Shown one piece after another: positions 17,284 to 26,708 of a stretch of DNA of 64,000 nt (its first letter is position 1; every line of letters begins with the position of its first letter). The translations under genes and the position numbers were made by a program. This stretch comes from Alphaproteobacteria bacterium (lineage in GTDB: Bacteria > Pseudomonadota > Alphaproteobacteria > DSM-16000 > Inquilinaceae): contig JANQSN010000056.1 of the NCBI GenBank assembly GCA_028284045.1, positions 62,001 through 126,000 of the forward strand, given 5' to 3'. The notes below the pieces were generated by a model. That model did no database searches. It saw only the letters and a program-made list of their open reading frames with translations, and was not told where the DNA came from.

Positions 17284-18383
17284 CGGCGTGCCAGCCAGCG
17301 GAAGACCAGCGGCGCGGTCACCACGATCAGGGCGATGCGCGCCAAGTGGTGGGTCGCCACGAACGCCGCATCGACGTTGAGGGCCAGGGCCACCAGGCTC
17401 ATCTCCGACACGCCACCCGGGGCGAAGGCGAGGATCAGGTCGACCAGCGCAAATCCGGTGACCGCCGACAGCACCCACGCCACCAACCCGGCCCAGGCGA
17501 GCAGAATAGCCGCCAGCCCGGCGGCGATCAGCAGCACGCGGGCGACCAGCCGCACCGGCGTGCCGGCGAAGCGGCTGCCGATATAGGCGCCGACCACCAC
17601 CTGGGCCAGCGCGATCAGCGCCGCCGGCGGCCGGCTGTCGGTCCAACCGATGAGATGGATGACCGCGCTCACCGCCATCGGCCCGAGCAGCCACGCCGCC
17701 GGCAGTCGGGCGAGGCGGGCGACCGGGGCGCCCAGCGCGCAAGCCGCCAACAGCGCCAGATCGGCCGGGGGCGGCAGATCGCCCGCCGCCCCCGTCCCGG
17801 CCCCCGCCGCCACCGCCGACGGGCCGCCCGGCAGCGCCTGCAGCCACAGCGGCACCGTCGCCACGACGATCAGGATGCGGGCTGCGTGGGTCAGGGCGAT
17901 GATCCGCTCGTCGCCGCCCGCCTCCGCGCCGATCAGCGTCATCTCGCCGAAGCCGCCGGGGGTCGCGGTGAAGTAGGCGGTGACCGGGTCGAACCGGGCG
18001 ACCCAGCGCAGATAGGCGATGCCCAAGACGGTGCCCACCGCCACATAGATCGGGATGCTGGCCAGCGTCACCGCCCAGCGGTCGACGGCGGCCATCAGGT
18101 CCGGGGTGAAGGCGCTGCCCAGCATGACGCCGAGGACCGCGACCATGATGTTGCGCGCCGGCCGCGCGACGGTCGCGGGGAACCCCGCCATCGCCATGGC
18201 CTGGGTCGTCAGCATGGCGCCGATCATCCAGCCCAGCGGTACCCCCGTCAGGGCCAGGGCGCCGCCGCCCAGGCCGGCCAGGCCCAGCGTCGCCGCCTGG
18301 CGTCCCAATCCTCGCACGCGCCCGGCCGGCCCCGACGCCGCCCCCGCTCCCGGCTTCTGGCCGGGCGTCTGATCCCCACTCAC
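17265..18383 (-). CDS. AbrB-type duplicated integral membrane protein
   Basis: A 372-residue polytopic membrane protein of the family historically labelled AbrB or ammonia monooxygenase-like. An internal duplication is visible: [18 protein letters not shown] around residue 140 recurs as [18 protein letters not shown] around residue 325, each followed by a similar helix (HAARILIVV and [11 protein letters not shown]). About ten hydrophobic segments are apparent. The GTG start overlaps the nadK stop as GTGA, so the genes are co-transcribed. Biochemical function is not established for the family; transport is a guess. Confidence 0.85.
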   Translation of the reverse strand: MSGDQTPGQKPGAGAASGPAGRVRGLGRQAATLGLAGLGGGALALTGVPLGWMIGAMLTTQAMAMAGFPATVARPARNIMVAVLGVMLGSAFTPDLMAAVDRWAVTLASIPIYVAVGTVLGIAYLRWVARFDPVTAYFTATPGGFGEMTLIGAEAGGDERIIALTHAARILIVVATVPLWLQALPGGPSAVAAGAGTGAAGDLPPPADLALLAACALGAPVARLARLPAAWLLGPMAVSAVIHLIGWTDSRPPAALIALAQVVVGAYIGSRFAGTPVRLVARVLLIAAGLAAILLAWAGLVAWVLSAVTGFALVDLILAFAPGGVSEMSLVALALNVDAAFVATHHLARIALIVVTAPLVFRWLARRRRSKE

Positions 18384-19177
18384 GGCAAGAACTGTTCCTT
18401 GATGATGCGCTCTTCGAGATTGTGCTCAGGGTCGAACAACAGGTGCAGGCCGACGCCGGCGTCCTCCGTCACCTCGACCCGGGTGACGTGGCGTACCTCG
18501 GTATAGTCGGCGGTCGCGCTGACCGGGCGCTTGGTCGGGTTGTGGATGTCGATGGCGATGCGGACCCGATGGTTCAACAGGGCGCCGCGCCAGCGCCGCG
18601 GGCGGAACGCGCTGATCGGCGTCAGCGCCAGGAGCTGGCCGCCCAAGGGCACGATCGGTCCGCCCACCGACAGGTTGTAGGCGGTGCTGCCGGCGGGGGT
18701 CGCCACCATCACGCCGTCGCAGACCAGCTCCTCCATACGCTCCACGCCGTCGACGGTGATGCGCAGCTTGGCGGCTTGGCGGGTCTGGCGCAGCAACGAG
18801 ACCTCGTTGATCGCCTTGGCGTCGATGCGCCGGCCGTCTTGCGTCTGGGCCGTCATGTACAGCGGATGCAGCATGACGGAGACCGCACCCGCCAGCCGGT
18901 CCAACAGCCCGTCTTCCTGGTACTGATTCATCAGGAAGCCGACCGAGCCGCAGTTCATGCCGAAGATCGGCACCTGGCGGTCCATGAAGCGATGCAGCGT
19001 CTCCAGCATCAGCCCGTCGCCGCCGAGCGCCACGACCACGTCGGCCTGCTCGACCGGCGTGTCGCCATAGCGCGCGACGAAGCGGCGCCGCGCGTTCATC
19101 GCGACATCCGTGTCGGCGGCGACGAAGGCGGTCTTCACCTCGTCGGGGCGGGGGGCGGCAACGCTCGGATCGGGCAT
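18380..19177 (-). CDS. nadK: NAD kinase
   Basis: A 265-residue enzyme that makes NADP from NAD. The GGDG active-site motif is in [11 protein letters not shown], followed by [12 protein letters not shown], the INEVSLLR segment and the [17 protein letters not shown] nucleotide-binding region. The ATG at 19177 gives normal alphaproteobacterial length; the frame remains open upstream but the added residues look unlike NadK. It is coupled to the AbrB-type membrane gene by a GTGA overlap. The upstream 249 bases are shared with a divergent exported protein gene. Confidence 0.93.
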   Translation of the reverse strand: MPDPSVAAPRPDEVKTAFVAADTDVAMNARRRFVARYGDTPVEQADVVVALGGDGLMLETLHRFMDRQVPIFGMNCGSVGFLMNQYQEDGLLDRLAGAVSVMLHPLYMTAQTQDGRRIDAKAINEVSLLRQTRQAAKLRITVDGVERMEELVCDGVMVATPAGSTAYNLSVGGPIVPLGGQLLALTPISAFRPRRWRGALLNHRVRIAIDIHNPTKRPVSATADYTEVRHVTRVEVTEDAGVGLHLLFDPEHNLEERIIKEQFLP

Positions 19178-19426
19178 GGCGCGGCGGCTTTCCGGCGGGG
19201 GCAGTCCGTGCCCCGCGCGGGTCGGGGGGCGCGTGGCGACGATCTGGTGTATCGGCTTTGCCAGAAGCCGGCGGTGGCTGTCCATGCCTGGCGGTTCGAG
19301 CGCCGCTCACACGGATGTGCGGGCGGCCCGGACGATTGGGGTCGTGCGCCCGGCGGCCGGGATGGGGCAGACTGGCGCGCAAGCCCTGCGTTGCCCTTCC
19401 CGAGACCCTGAAGGATCCCCGCCGTC

Positions 19427-19939
19427 ATGACCCGCCTTGCCGACGCGCGCGCGTCGCTCTTCGCCGGCTTCGTGCTGGCGCTCGTCCTCGTTGCGCTGGC
19501 CGCGGCGCCGGTCGGCGCCGAAGACCGGCACGAAGGCTATTACTATCCCGAGGTGACGACGCGGGAGACCTACCCGGCGCGGGCGCCGACCTTGCCGGAC
19601 AGCGATCGGTTGCGCCGGATCAGCTTCGTCGTCGCCCTGGCCCAGCAGCAGTCCAATCGCCCCTATCCGCCGCGCTGGGCGATCTTCGCCAAGGGGGCGG
19701 AGGCGGAGAAGCTGCTGATCGTGGCGATGCAGGACGGCGTGATCGCCACGGAGTACCAGGCCCGCGCCATGCTGGCGCTGTTGACCGCCGCGTCGCGCGG
19801 CCTGCCCGGCTTCGATGCCGAGGCGCTGGACGAGAACTATACCTTCCTCGACCTGCTGGCGATCATGGGGTTCGAGCGGCTGACGGTGTCGAACGGCCGG
19901 GACTACGCCATCCAGTTCGACATCGAGTTGCAGCAGTAG
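19427..19939 (+). CDS. Conserved exported protein of unknown function
   Basis: A 170-residue protein with an N-terminal signal peptide (hydrophobic LFAGFVLALVLVALAAAPV, cleavage near VGA-ED at about residue 31). The mature part begins EDRHEGYYYPEV and contains a short alpha/beta domain with the pattern PPRWAIFAKG and AEKLLIVAMQDGVI. I recall similar alphaproteobacterial proteins being annotated, probably by transfer, as molybdopterin-guanine dinucleotide biosynthesis protein A. An exported protein is unlikely to have that role, although moaA lies nearby. Function is open. Confidence 0.75.
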   Translation: MTRLADARASLFAGFVLALVLVALAAAPVGAEDRHEGYYYPEVTTRETYPARAPTLPDSDRLRRISFVVALAQQQSNRPYPPRWAIFAKGAEAEKLLIVAMQDGVIATEYQARAMLALLTAASRGLPGFDAEALDENYTFLDLLAIMGFERLTVSNGRDYAIQFDIELQQ

Positions 19940-20330
19940 ATTTTGCCGAGACGGGCGAAGCCAGGCCCAGCCGCGGCTGTCCCATCTAGCCCGATCGACT
20001 GCGGTGTGTGGCGACGATCTCGACCCGACTCGTCATGCCCGCACTTGATGCGGGCATCTACGGGCTGCCAGCGTCACCGTCGCTCGCAATGACTGTGCGG
20101 CAGCGCAAGCGGAGAGCCGTGGATGGCCGGGTCAAGCCCGGCCATGACGATCTTTGGACCATGACGATCTTTGGACCGTGAAGAATGGTCCGAATGGGTG
20201 TTTTTTGGGACTTGCCGCCTGAACCGGACAGCCGTGGGTCAAGCCCGGCCATGACGATCCCTTGAGGGCAAGGGATGGGACGGATGGGTGTCTTATGGGA
20301 CTCGCCACCCAAACCGGACAACCGCGGGAC
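19940..20330. repeat. Gene-free stretch with REP-like palindrome and two tandem repeat units
   Basis: No gene is seen in these 391 bases. ATGCCCGCA (20035-20043) pairs with TGCGGGCAT (20049-20057). GTCAAGCCCGGCCATGACGAT occurs, less its last base, at both 20131-20150 and 20238-20257. Each copy is followed by a diverged segment containing ATGGGTGT and GAACCGGACA or AAACCGGACA, so two units of about 100 bases lie in tandem. The first unit also has a short tandem duplication of ATGACGATCTTTGGACC (20144-20177). This resembles dispersed REP-like intergenic sequence found widely in alphaproteobacteria. Confidence 0.75.
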
Positions 20331-21377
20331 TCAGCCGCCGGTGACGCTCATGTGACGCGGGACGGCCGGGCCGTGGTTGCGGCGGTCGATGACGAAGTCA
20401 TGGCCCTTCGGCTTGCGGGCGATGGCCTCGTGGATGGCGGCGACCAGCGGACCGTCGCCTTCGCTGGCGCGCACCGCCGCGCGCAGGTCGGCGTTGTCCT
20501 CCTGGCCCAGGCACATGAACAGCTCGCCCGTGCAGGTCAGCCGCACCCGGTTGCAGCTCTCGCAGAAATTGTGGGTCAGCGGCGTGATGAAGCCGAGCCG
20601 CTGCCCGGTCTCCTCGATCCGCACATAGCGGGCGGGGCCGCCGCTGCGGTAGTCGATCTCATTCAGCGTCCAGCGCTGCGCCAGGCGGCTGCGCACCATC
20701 GATAGCGGCAGGTATTGGTCGAGCCGGGTCTCCCCGCCGAGGTCGCCCATCGGCATCACCTCGATGAAGGTGAGGTCGTAGCCGCGCGCGCCGCACCAGG
20801 TGATCAGGTCTTCGAACTCGTCCTCGTTCACGCCCTTCAGCGCGACCGTGTTGATCTTGACCTGCAGGCCGGCGGCGGCCGCGGCGTCGAGGCCCGCCAG
20901 CACCCGCTCCAGCCGGCCCCAGCGGGTGATCGCCTGGAACTTCACCGGATCCAGCGTGTCCAGCGACACGTTCACGCGCCGCACGCCGCAGGCCGCCAGC
21001 GGGCGGGCGAAGCGGGCGAGCTGGCTGGCATTGGTGGTCAGCGTCAGCTCGTCGAGGCGACCGGTCTCCAGGTGACGGCCCAGCCGCTCGAACAGCCACA
21101 TGACATTGCGGCGCACCAGAGGCTCCCCGCCGGTGATCCTCAGTTTGCCGACGCCCAGCGCGACGAAGGCGCTGCAGATCCGGTCCAGCTCCTCCAGCGT
21201 CAGCAAGTCCGGCTTCGGCAGGAAGGTCATGGCCTCCGACATGCAATAGACGCAGCGGAAATCGCAGCGGTCGGTGACCGACACCCGCAAATACCGGATC
21301 GTCCGCCCGAACGGGTCGACCAGCGGGCCGGCCGCCGGCTGGGCGGAGTCCATCGCCCGCTCGCTGTCAGGGATCAC
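20331..21377 (-). CDS. moaA: GTP 3',8-cyclase, molybdenum cofactor biosynthesis
   Basis: A 348-residue radical SAM enzyme converting GTP, with MoaC, to cyclic pyranopterin monophosphate. The N-terminal SAM cluster ligands are Cys38, Cys42 and Cys45 (CDFRCVYC), with the GGEP motif in [12 protein letters not shown] second cluster motif is near the C-terminus ([12 protein letters not shown] and a further Cys in FMCLG). The protein ends in the characteristic Gly-Gly. The first ATG or one eight codons on could be the start. It stands alone, divergent from the AsmA-like gene. Confidence 0.95.
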   Translation of the reverse strand: MIPDSERAMDSAQPAAGPLVDPFGRTIRYLRVSVTDRCDFRCVYCMSEAMTFLPKPDLLTLEELDRICSAFVALGVGKLRITGGEPLVRRNVMWLFERLGRHLETGRLDELTLTTNASQLARFARPLAACGVRRVNVSLDTLDPVKFQAITRWGRLERVLAGLDAAAAAGLQVKINTVALKGVNEDEFEDLITWCGARGYDLTFIEVMPMGDLGGETRLDQYLPLSMVRSRLAQRWTLNEIDYRSGGPARYVRIEETGQRLGFITPLTHNFCESCNRVRLTCTGELFMCLGQEDNADLRAAVRASEGDGPLVAAIHEAIARKPKGHDFVIDRRNHGPAVPRHMSVTGG

Positions 21378-21586
21378 GGCTCATCTCCTCCCCGCCGACG
21401 CTTGCCCGGTGGCCCTCCCGACGGCGATCGGCCGGCCGGTGCGTCTGGTTGCTTGACCGGCACTATAATCAGACGCTTGGCTGACACGATAGGCGCGATC
21501 TGTCAGTCTCCCGCGCGCACTTTCGGTCGGACCGTCTCCGGCGCGCCCGCCGACGCGCGCGGCAGAGACTGTGAGGAGTTAACTGG

Positions 21587-23485
21587 GTGCTGCGCATCGC
21601 CATCGCAATCCTCGCGACGGTCGCCCTGACGGTCGGCGTGCTGCTGCTCGGCGTGAAGCTGATCCCGGAAGATGTATTGCGCGCCCGCTTCGTCCAGGAG
21701 GCTCAGCAGGTGGTCGGCCGATCCCTGGTGGTCGGCGGGTCGACGACCCTGGCCTTGCTGCCGGCACCACGCCTGGTGGTCGACGAGGTGGTGATGACCG
21801 AGGGAGGACCGCGGATCACCGTCGACCGCACGGTCGTGACCCTGGCGCCGTGGGCCCGGCTGAGCGGCGAGCCCCTGGTGGGGGAGGTTCGGCTGGAGGG
21901 CTTGCGCGTGTCGGCGGAGGCTGGCGACGGCGCGGTGCTGCTGGGCCTCTTGCCGGATCTCGATCTTCCCGACCGCCTCGTCCTGACGAACGGCCGGCTG
22001 ATTCTGCGCGAAGACGGCGAGGGCCGGGTCCGGGTGTCCGATGTCGCCCTCAGCTACGCGCGCCAGCCGGATGGCCGCGCAACCCTCGACGGCACGGCGC
22101 GGGTCAACGGGTTGGACGTGACGCTTGCCAGCGTCGTTGACCGGGCGGCCCTGCCGGAAGGGGTGGGAGGAGCGGTCGGCACGCCTGCGGTCGGCGGCAC
22201 CTTGGCCGGTGGTGCGGCGATGGAGACGGTGCCGATCGACCTGATGGTGACGGCCCCGGATTTGCGTCTGGCGTGGCGCGGCGGCGTCGGGGTCGCGGAG
22301 GAGGCAGGCCGAATCGTCGACTGGCGCCTGGACGGCGAGGTGTCAGTCCTGGTCCGCCAGCCCGGCGAGGTCGCGCGCCGGTTCGGGGTCGACCGGGTGG
22401 CGGCGGACGGTCTCGGGGCGATCGAGGTCGCCGGGCGGATTGCGCGGTCGCATGACCGGCTGTCGTTCGACGGATTGGCGGTGGCGCTCGGCGAGACCCG
22501 CGCCGATCTGTCGCTGACGGTGCTCGGGGGCGGGTCAGTGCGCGACGTGTCGGGGTCCGTTTTCTGGCAGCGCCTCGATCTCACCGCCATGGCGACGGCG
22601 TGGGGAGCGCTGCCGTCGGACTGGTGGGCGGCGTCGGCCCTGCCGGAAACGCTGCGCGGCGAGCTTGCCGTCGTCGCCGATGCGGTGACGCTCGGCCGCC
22701 GGACGCTAGGAGCGCTGGACGCGACGGTGGCGCTGGCGCCCCGATCGGTCGAAGCGATGGTCGGCCGGCTGTCGTTGGGCGGCGGATCGCTGGTCGGCGA
22801 TCTCGCCTGGCGCCTGCCAGGGGCGGACCCGAGGGCGGAGCCAGGAAGCCTGCGGGCGAACGCCCTGGCGACGCGTATCGATCTCGACCGGCTATGGCGC
22901 GATCTGGCGGTGCCGGTGTCGTTGAGCGGGGTGCTGTCCGGGGAGGCGGCGGTGTCGCTTCCCCTGCCGGTGGCACCGGCCCACGGCACGGTTGGCGTGG
23001 TGCCGGGGGATGCGGTGCCTTGGCAGGACGCGCTGTCCCAGGTCACGGGCCGTGGCGACGTTCGCCTGGGCGACGCGCGATTCATGGTGCCCGGTGCCGC
23101 CATCGGATCTGACGCGTCGCGGCGCGCCGCCGTTCAGTTGGACCAGATTGATGCGAGACTGAGTGTCGCCGACGGGCGCGTCCGGCTGCAGCCGATTACC
23201 GTGCGTGCGGGCCGGCTGGACCTGCAGGGCGGCGGTGAAATCGATCTCGGCGACTTCACGCTCGCGGTCGACCTTGAGTCGGCGGACCTTGAGTCGGCGG
23301 ATGTGGTCACCCCGACACCCGGCGCTGCACCGATTCCGGAGGATCCGGTGGCCGAGGCGCTTGCCGCACTCGGACTGTCGGCCGGGCGCCTGCGCATCCA
23401 GGGACCGCTGCAGGCGCCCTATATCGGGCCCGCCGAGGGCGTCGATCTGCCGGCCGGGGGCGGCGATCCGCTATCGGCCGACTGA
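21587..23485 (+). CDS. AsmA-family protein
   Basis: A 632-residue protein with one N-terminal membrane anchor (residues 1-23) and a long periplasmic part rich in beta strands, as in AsmA-family proteins, which are implicated in lipid transport to the outer membrane. The anchor is followed by a family-like KLIPEDVLRARFVQEAQQVV stretch, and the C-terminus has the usual GRLRIQGPLQAPYIGP. GAGGAG precedes the GTG start at the right spacing. A 15-base tandem duplication within the gene (about 23272-23301) repeats DLESA. The gene stands alone. Confidence 0.85.
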   Translation: MLRIAIAILATVALTVGVLLLGVKLIPEDVLRARFVQEAQQVVGRSLVVGGSTTLALLPAPRLVVDEVVMTEGGPRITVDRTVVTLAPWARLSGEPLVGEVRLEGLRVSAEAGDGAVLLGLLPDLDLPDRLVLTNGRLILREDGEGRVRVSDVALSYARQPDGRATLDGTARVNGLDVTLASVVDRAALPEGVGGAVGTPAVGGTLAGGAAMETVPIDLMVTAPDLRLAWRGGVGVAEEAGRIVDWRLDGEVSVLVRQPGEVARRFGVDRVAADGLGAIEVAGRIARSHDRLSFDGLAVALGETRADLSLTVLGGGSVRDVSGSVFWQRLDLTAMATAWGALPSDWWAASALPETLRGELAVVADAVTLGRRTLGALDATVALAPRSVEAMVGRLSLGGGSLVGDLAWRLPGADPRAEPGSLRANALATRIDLDRLWRDLAVPVSLSGVLSGEAAVSLPLPVAPAHGTVGVVPGDAVPWQDALSQVTGRGDVRLGDARFMVPGAAIGSDASRRAAVQLDQIDARLSVADGRVRLQPITVRAGRLDLQGGGEIDLGDFTLAVDLESADLESADVVTPTPGAAPIPEDPVAEALAALGLSAGRLRIQGPLQAPYIGPAEGVDLPAGGGDPLSAD

Positions 23486-23488
23486 CCG

Positions 23489-23503
23489 GGTCTGTGACAG
23501 ACC
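23489..23503. other. Small perfect hairpin between convergent genes
   Basis: GGTCTG (23489-23494) and CAGACC (23498-23503) form a 6-bp stem around TGA just after the AsmA-family stop. It lies between convergent genes and may contribute to termination, but there is no T-run and the stem is short. Confidence 0.35.
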
Positions 23504-23528
23504 TCCGTGTCGTCGGCGGGCGGTGCGT

Positions 23529-23774
23529 TTAAGACGGCGCCTGAAGAATTCGGTGGAACAGGCTGTCTTTGATAGCTAAACGCTGCTTCTTGAGCTGCTC
23601 GAAGGCAACATCGTCGATCGGTGTGCCGTTCAGCTCGGCTTCTTGAATGTCTTGATCGAGGCGGTTGTAGGTCTGCAATTCGGTGGAGAAACGCTCGTCA
23701 CTGATCTCCAGCGCACGGATCCGGTCGGCGTGTTCCGGCAACTCGTGCAGGAGGTCGTGGATCTCATGTATCAT
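23529..23774 (-). CDS. YdcH/DUF465-family small protein
   Basis: An 81-residue cytoplasmic protein, mostly charged helix. The pattern matches the YdcH (DUF465) family: HDLLHELPEHADRIRALEIS, a central hairpin with YNRLDQDIQEAE, and the conserved final LKKQRLAIKDSLF. The family is widespread in proteobacteria without a firm biochemical role. It is monocistronic and convergent with the AsmA-like gene. Confidence 0.85.
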   Translation of the reverse strand: MIHEIHDLLHELPEHADRIRALEISDERFSTELQTYNRLDQDIQEAELNGTPIDDVAFEQLKKQRLAIKDSLFHRILQAPS

Positions 23775-23964
23775 TGCTTGCGCACTCCTCTATCCGTCCG
23801 AACTTTCGACCCATCGAGCATGACGCCTAAGATCCGTCACATCTCTGACACAGGTCAACGACAGGGGCGATCGGCCGGCGATCGATGACGGTTCGATGTC
23901 GGTGCGGTGCGCCGCCGGCCGGTCTTCGGGGGCCGGCTTTCAAGGCCTTAGGGGGCAACCGAGA

Positions 23965-24210
23965 ATGAGCGACGAGAAGGCGGTGGTTGCGGCGACGGCG
24001 CCGGTGGCGGTGGAGCTGACCGCCGGCCAGACGGTGTGGTGGTGTGCGTGCGGCCGCAGCAAGACCCAGCCCTTCTGCGACGGATCGCATGTCGGCACGG
24101 GCTTCACGCCCCAGCAATTCACCGCGGAGAAGGCGCGCACCTACTTCTTCTGCGCTTGCAAGCAGACGGGCAAGGCGCCGATTTGCGACGGCAGCCACAA
24201 CCGGGCATGA
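23965..24210 (+). CDS. Double CDGSH iron-sulfur domain protein
   Basis: An 81-residue protein with two CDGSH zinc-finger-like motifs, [16 protein letters not shown] at residues 27-42 and [16 protein letters not shown] at 63-78. Each provides the three Cys and one His that hold a redox-active [2Fe-2S] cluster. The ATG at 23965 gives normal family length. Bacterial members are thought to take part in redox or iron-sulfur metabolism. An MreB-like gene follows after 54 bases, possibly in the same transcript; no functional link is known. Confidence 0.92.
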   Translation: MSDEKAVVAATAPVAVELTAGQTVWWCACGRSKTQPFCDGSHVGTGFTPQQFTAEKARTYFFCACKQTGKAPICDGSHNRA

Positions 24211-24264
24211 GCAGCGCCACGGCAAGGCGGCTGTGCGGCAGCGTACCGGCGGCGCCGGCTGGCC

Positions 24265-25293
24265 ATGCTGAAGCTGTTTCGCGATAGCTGGCCGGTGGCC
24301 CGGCTGGCCATCGACCTCGGCAGCGCCCGCACGCGCGCCTATGTCCCCGATGACGGCGTGGTGTTCGACCAGCCCTCGGTGGTCGCGCTGAGCGGCGGGC
24401 GCCGGCCGCGCGTGGAGGCCTTCGGCGACACCGCCCAGCGTTGGCTGTCGCCGGGGGCCGCGGTGCCGGCGCAGCGGGTGATGGCGGAGGGCGCGGTCAC
24501 CGATGTCGGCGCGGCGGCGGCCTTCCTGAAGGCGATGCTGCGCGAGATTGGGCAGGCGCGCGGCTTCGGCCGCGGCCCGGCCGTGGTCCTGTCGGCGCCG
24601 GCGGGCAGCAGCGCGGTCGACCGAGAGGCGCTGCAATCCGCGGCGCTGGCCGCGGGTGTTAGCGAGGTCCATCTGTTCGAACAGCCCTTGGCCGCCGCCA
24701 TCGGCGCTGGGCTGGAGGTCGCGGAGGAGAAGGCCCGGCTGGTCGCCGTCGTCGGCGCCGGCACCACCGAGATCGCGGTGATGGCCGACGGCACCATCAT
24801 CGACAGCCAGTCGTTGCGTGCCGGCGGGGACGACCTAAACCGGGCGATCGCCGCAGCGGTCCTGCGCGCCCATAGCGTGCTGATCGACGAGCGCGCGGCG
24901 GACCGGCTGAAGCGCACCCTGGGCGTCGCCCGGGTGGCGGATGCCGGGCAGGAGACACAGCCCGTCGCCGGGCGCGACGTCGCGCGCCAGGCCCCGACGG
25001 AGGTCACGGTGTCCCAGCAGGACCTGGCGCGGGCCTTGTCGCTGCCGGTCGCGGCGGTGGCCGATGCGCTGCTGATGCCGCTGGCCCGGATCGGTCCGGC
25101 GCGGGCGGCGGAGGTCATGGACTCCGGCCTGACGCTGACCGGCGGCGGTGCGCTGCTGAACGGTCTGGACGAGATGCTTCAGGCAGCAACCGGCCTGCCG
25201 GTGGTAATCGCCGACACCCCGGCGCTGTCGGTGATCCGCGGCCTCGGCCTGGTGGTCGAGGAAACCCCCGACCTCGCGCTGCTGGACGCCTGA
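24265..25293 (+). CDS. MreB/Hsp70-like actin-fold protein, divergent MreB paralog
   Basis: A 342-residue actin-fold protein most like MreB. It retains the phosphate-1 motif AIDLGSARTR (Asp17), the EQPLAAAIGAGL helix, the AGGDDLNRAI segment and the adenosine motif LTGGGALLNGL. At the phosphate-2 motif, where MreB has DIGGGTTE, it reads VVGAGTTE (residues 162-169), so the conserved Asp is Val162. ATP hydrolysis or filament formation may therefore be altered. It is not next to mreC or mreD, so it is probably a paralog rather than the cell-shape MreB. A short Ala/Pro-rich insertion follows at about 225-250. Confidence 0.75.
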   Translation: MLKLFRDSWPVARLAIDLGSARTRAYVPDDGVVFDQPSVVALSGGRRPRVEAFGDTAQRWLSPGAAVPAQRVMAEGAVTDVGAAAAFLKAMLREIGQARGFGRGPAVVLSAPAGSSAVDREALQSAALAAGVSEVHLFEQPLAAAIGAGLEVAEEKARLVAVVGAGTTEIAVMADGTIIDSQSLRAGGDDLNRAIAAAVLRAHSVLIDERAADRLKRTLGVARVADAGQETQPVAGRDVARQAPTEVTVSQQDLARALSLPVAAVADALLMPLARIGPARAAEVMDSGLTLTGGGALLNGLDEMLQAATGLPVVIADTPALSVIRGLGLVVEETPDLALLDA

Positions 25294-25298
25294 GCCGG

Positions 25299-26708
25299 TC
25301 AGAGCCGGCCGAGGTCCCGGGCCGTCGCGTCGATGGCGGCGCGGGCCCGGGTCACCAATTCGTCGATCTCTGCCTCGGTGATGATCAGCGGCGGCGCCAG
25401 CACCATGGTGTCGCGGACCGCGCGCATCACCAGGCCGCCGGCGAAGGCGTGGTCGCGGCAGCGTGTGCCGACCTTGCCCGGCTCCGCGAAGCGTCGGCGC
25501 GTCGCCGGGTTGTCCACCAGTTCGATGGCCGCCAGCAGCCCGCAGGACCGCACCTCGCCGACCAGCGGGTGACCGGCGAACGTCTCGGCCAGCCGCTGGG
25601 CGAGCGCCGGGCCGGTGACCTGAGCCACCCGTTCCACCAGGCCTTCCTCGCGGATCAGGGCGAGGTTGGCCAGGGCCACGGCGGCCGCCACCGGATGGCC
25701 GGAATAGGTGAAGCCGTGGAAGAACTCCCCGCCGTCGTCGATCAGGGTGCGCGCCACCCGCTCGCCGACCATCACCGCGGCCATCGGCACGTAGCCGGAG
25801 GTGATGCCCTTGGCCAGCGTCATCACGTCGGGCCGGATGGCGAAGCGGTCGGCGCCGAACCAGCGCCCGGTGCGGCCGAACCCGCAGATCACCTCGTCGG
25901 CGACCAGCAGCACGTCGTGGCGCGCGCAGATGCGCTGCACCTCCGGCCAATAGCTGTCCGGCGGGATCAGGACGCCGCCCGCCCCCTGGATCGGCTCGGC
26001 GATGAAGGCGGCGACCCGGTCGGCGCCGAGGTCGAGGATCCGCTCCTCCAGCGCCGCCGCGGCGCGCCGGCCGAAGGCGTCGGCATCCTCGCCGGGCCTC
26101 GCGTACTCGAACGCGTAGGGCGGCAGGACATGCGTGAAGTCGGGCAGCGGCAGGTCGCCCTGGCGGTGCATCGGCGCCATACCGCCGACGCTGGCCGCCG
26201 CCAGTGTGGAGCCGTGATAGCCATGGCGCCGCCCAATGATGACCCGCCGCCGCGGCGCGCCCTTCAGCGCCCAATAGTGCCGGACGAGCCGAACCGCAGT
26301 GTCCACCGCCTCCGACCCGGAGCCGGCGAAGAACACATGCTCCAGCCCCGGCGGCGTGCACTCGGCCAGAACCCGGGCAAGCTCGACGGCCGGCGGCGTC
26401 GCCGTCTTGAAGAAGGTGTTGTAGTAGGCCAGCCTGGCCATCTGGTCGGCCGCGGCCTCGATCAGCGGCCGGCGGCCGTAGCCGACATTGACGCACCACA
26501 GCCCCGACATGCCGTCCAGGATGCGGTTGTCGTCGCTGTCCCACAGCCAGATGCCCTCGCCGCGCACGATGATGCGGCCGCCGCCCTCGTTCGCGAAGGC
26601 GGCGTGATCGGTGAACGGGTGCAGGTGATGCGCCAAGTCGATCTGCCGCAGATCGTCGGTGCGGCGGGGGGCGGTATCCGGCCTCGGCATCCTTGAGCGA
26701 CCACTCAT
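25299..26708 (-). CDS. Class III PLP aminotransferase, likely polyamine:pyruvate aminotransferase
   Basis: A 469-residue fold-type I aminotransferase. Marker segments are HLHPFTDH near the N-terminus, FFAGSGSEAVDTAVRL for cofactor phosphate binding, AFIAEPIQGAGG, LLVADEVICGFGRTG, and the PLP lysine in TLAKGITSGY. Length and motifs suit putrescine or omega-amino-acid pyruvate aminotransferases of the SpuC type. Its start overlaps the stop of a gamma-glutamylputrescine-synthetase-like gene as ATGA, so the two belong to one polyamine catabolic transcript. Amine specificity is inferred from context. Confidence 0.9.
   Translation of the reverse strand: MSGRSRMPRPDTAPRRTDDLRQIDLAHHLHPFTDHAAFANEGGGRIIVRGEGIWLWDSDDNRILDGMSGLWCVNVGYGRRPLIEAAADQMARLAYYNTFFKTATPPAVELARVLAECTPPGLEHVFFAGSGSEAVDTAVRLVRHYWALKGAPRRRVIIGRRHGYHGSTLAAASVGGMAPMHRQGDLPLPDFTHVLPPYAFEYARPGEDADAFGRRAAAALEERILDLGADRVAAFIAEPIQGAGGVLIPPDSYWPEVQRICARHDVLLVADEVICGFGRTGRWFGADRFAIRPDVMTLAKGITSGYVPMAAVMVGERVARTLIDDGGEFFHGFTYSGHPVAAAVALANLALIREEGLVERVAQVTGPALAQRLAETFAGHPLVGEVRSCGLLAAIELVDNPATRRRFAEPGKVGTRCRDHAFAGGLVMRAVRDTMVLAPPLIITEAEIDELVTRARAAIDATARDLGRL

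Noticed and set aside
19427..19939. Molybdenum cofactor guanylyltransferase (MobA)
   Set aside because: The protein has a signal peptide and no nucleotidyltransferase motif, so the name sometimes given to such proteins is not supported.
21464..21469. TATAAT as a -10 promoter element between moaA and the AsmA-family gene
   Set aside because: No acceptable -35 element lies 16-18 bases upstream on either strand.
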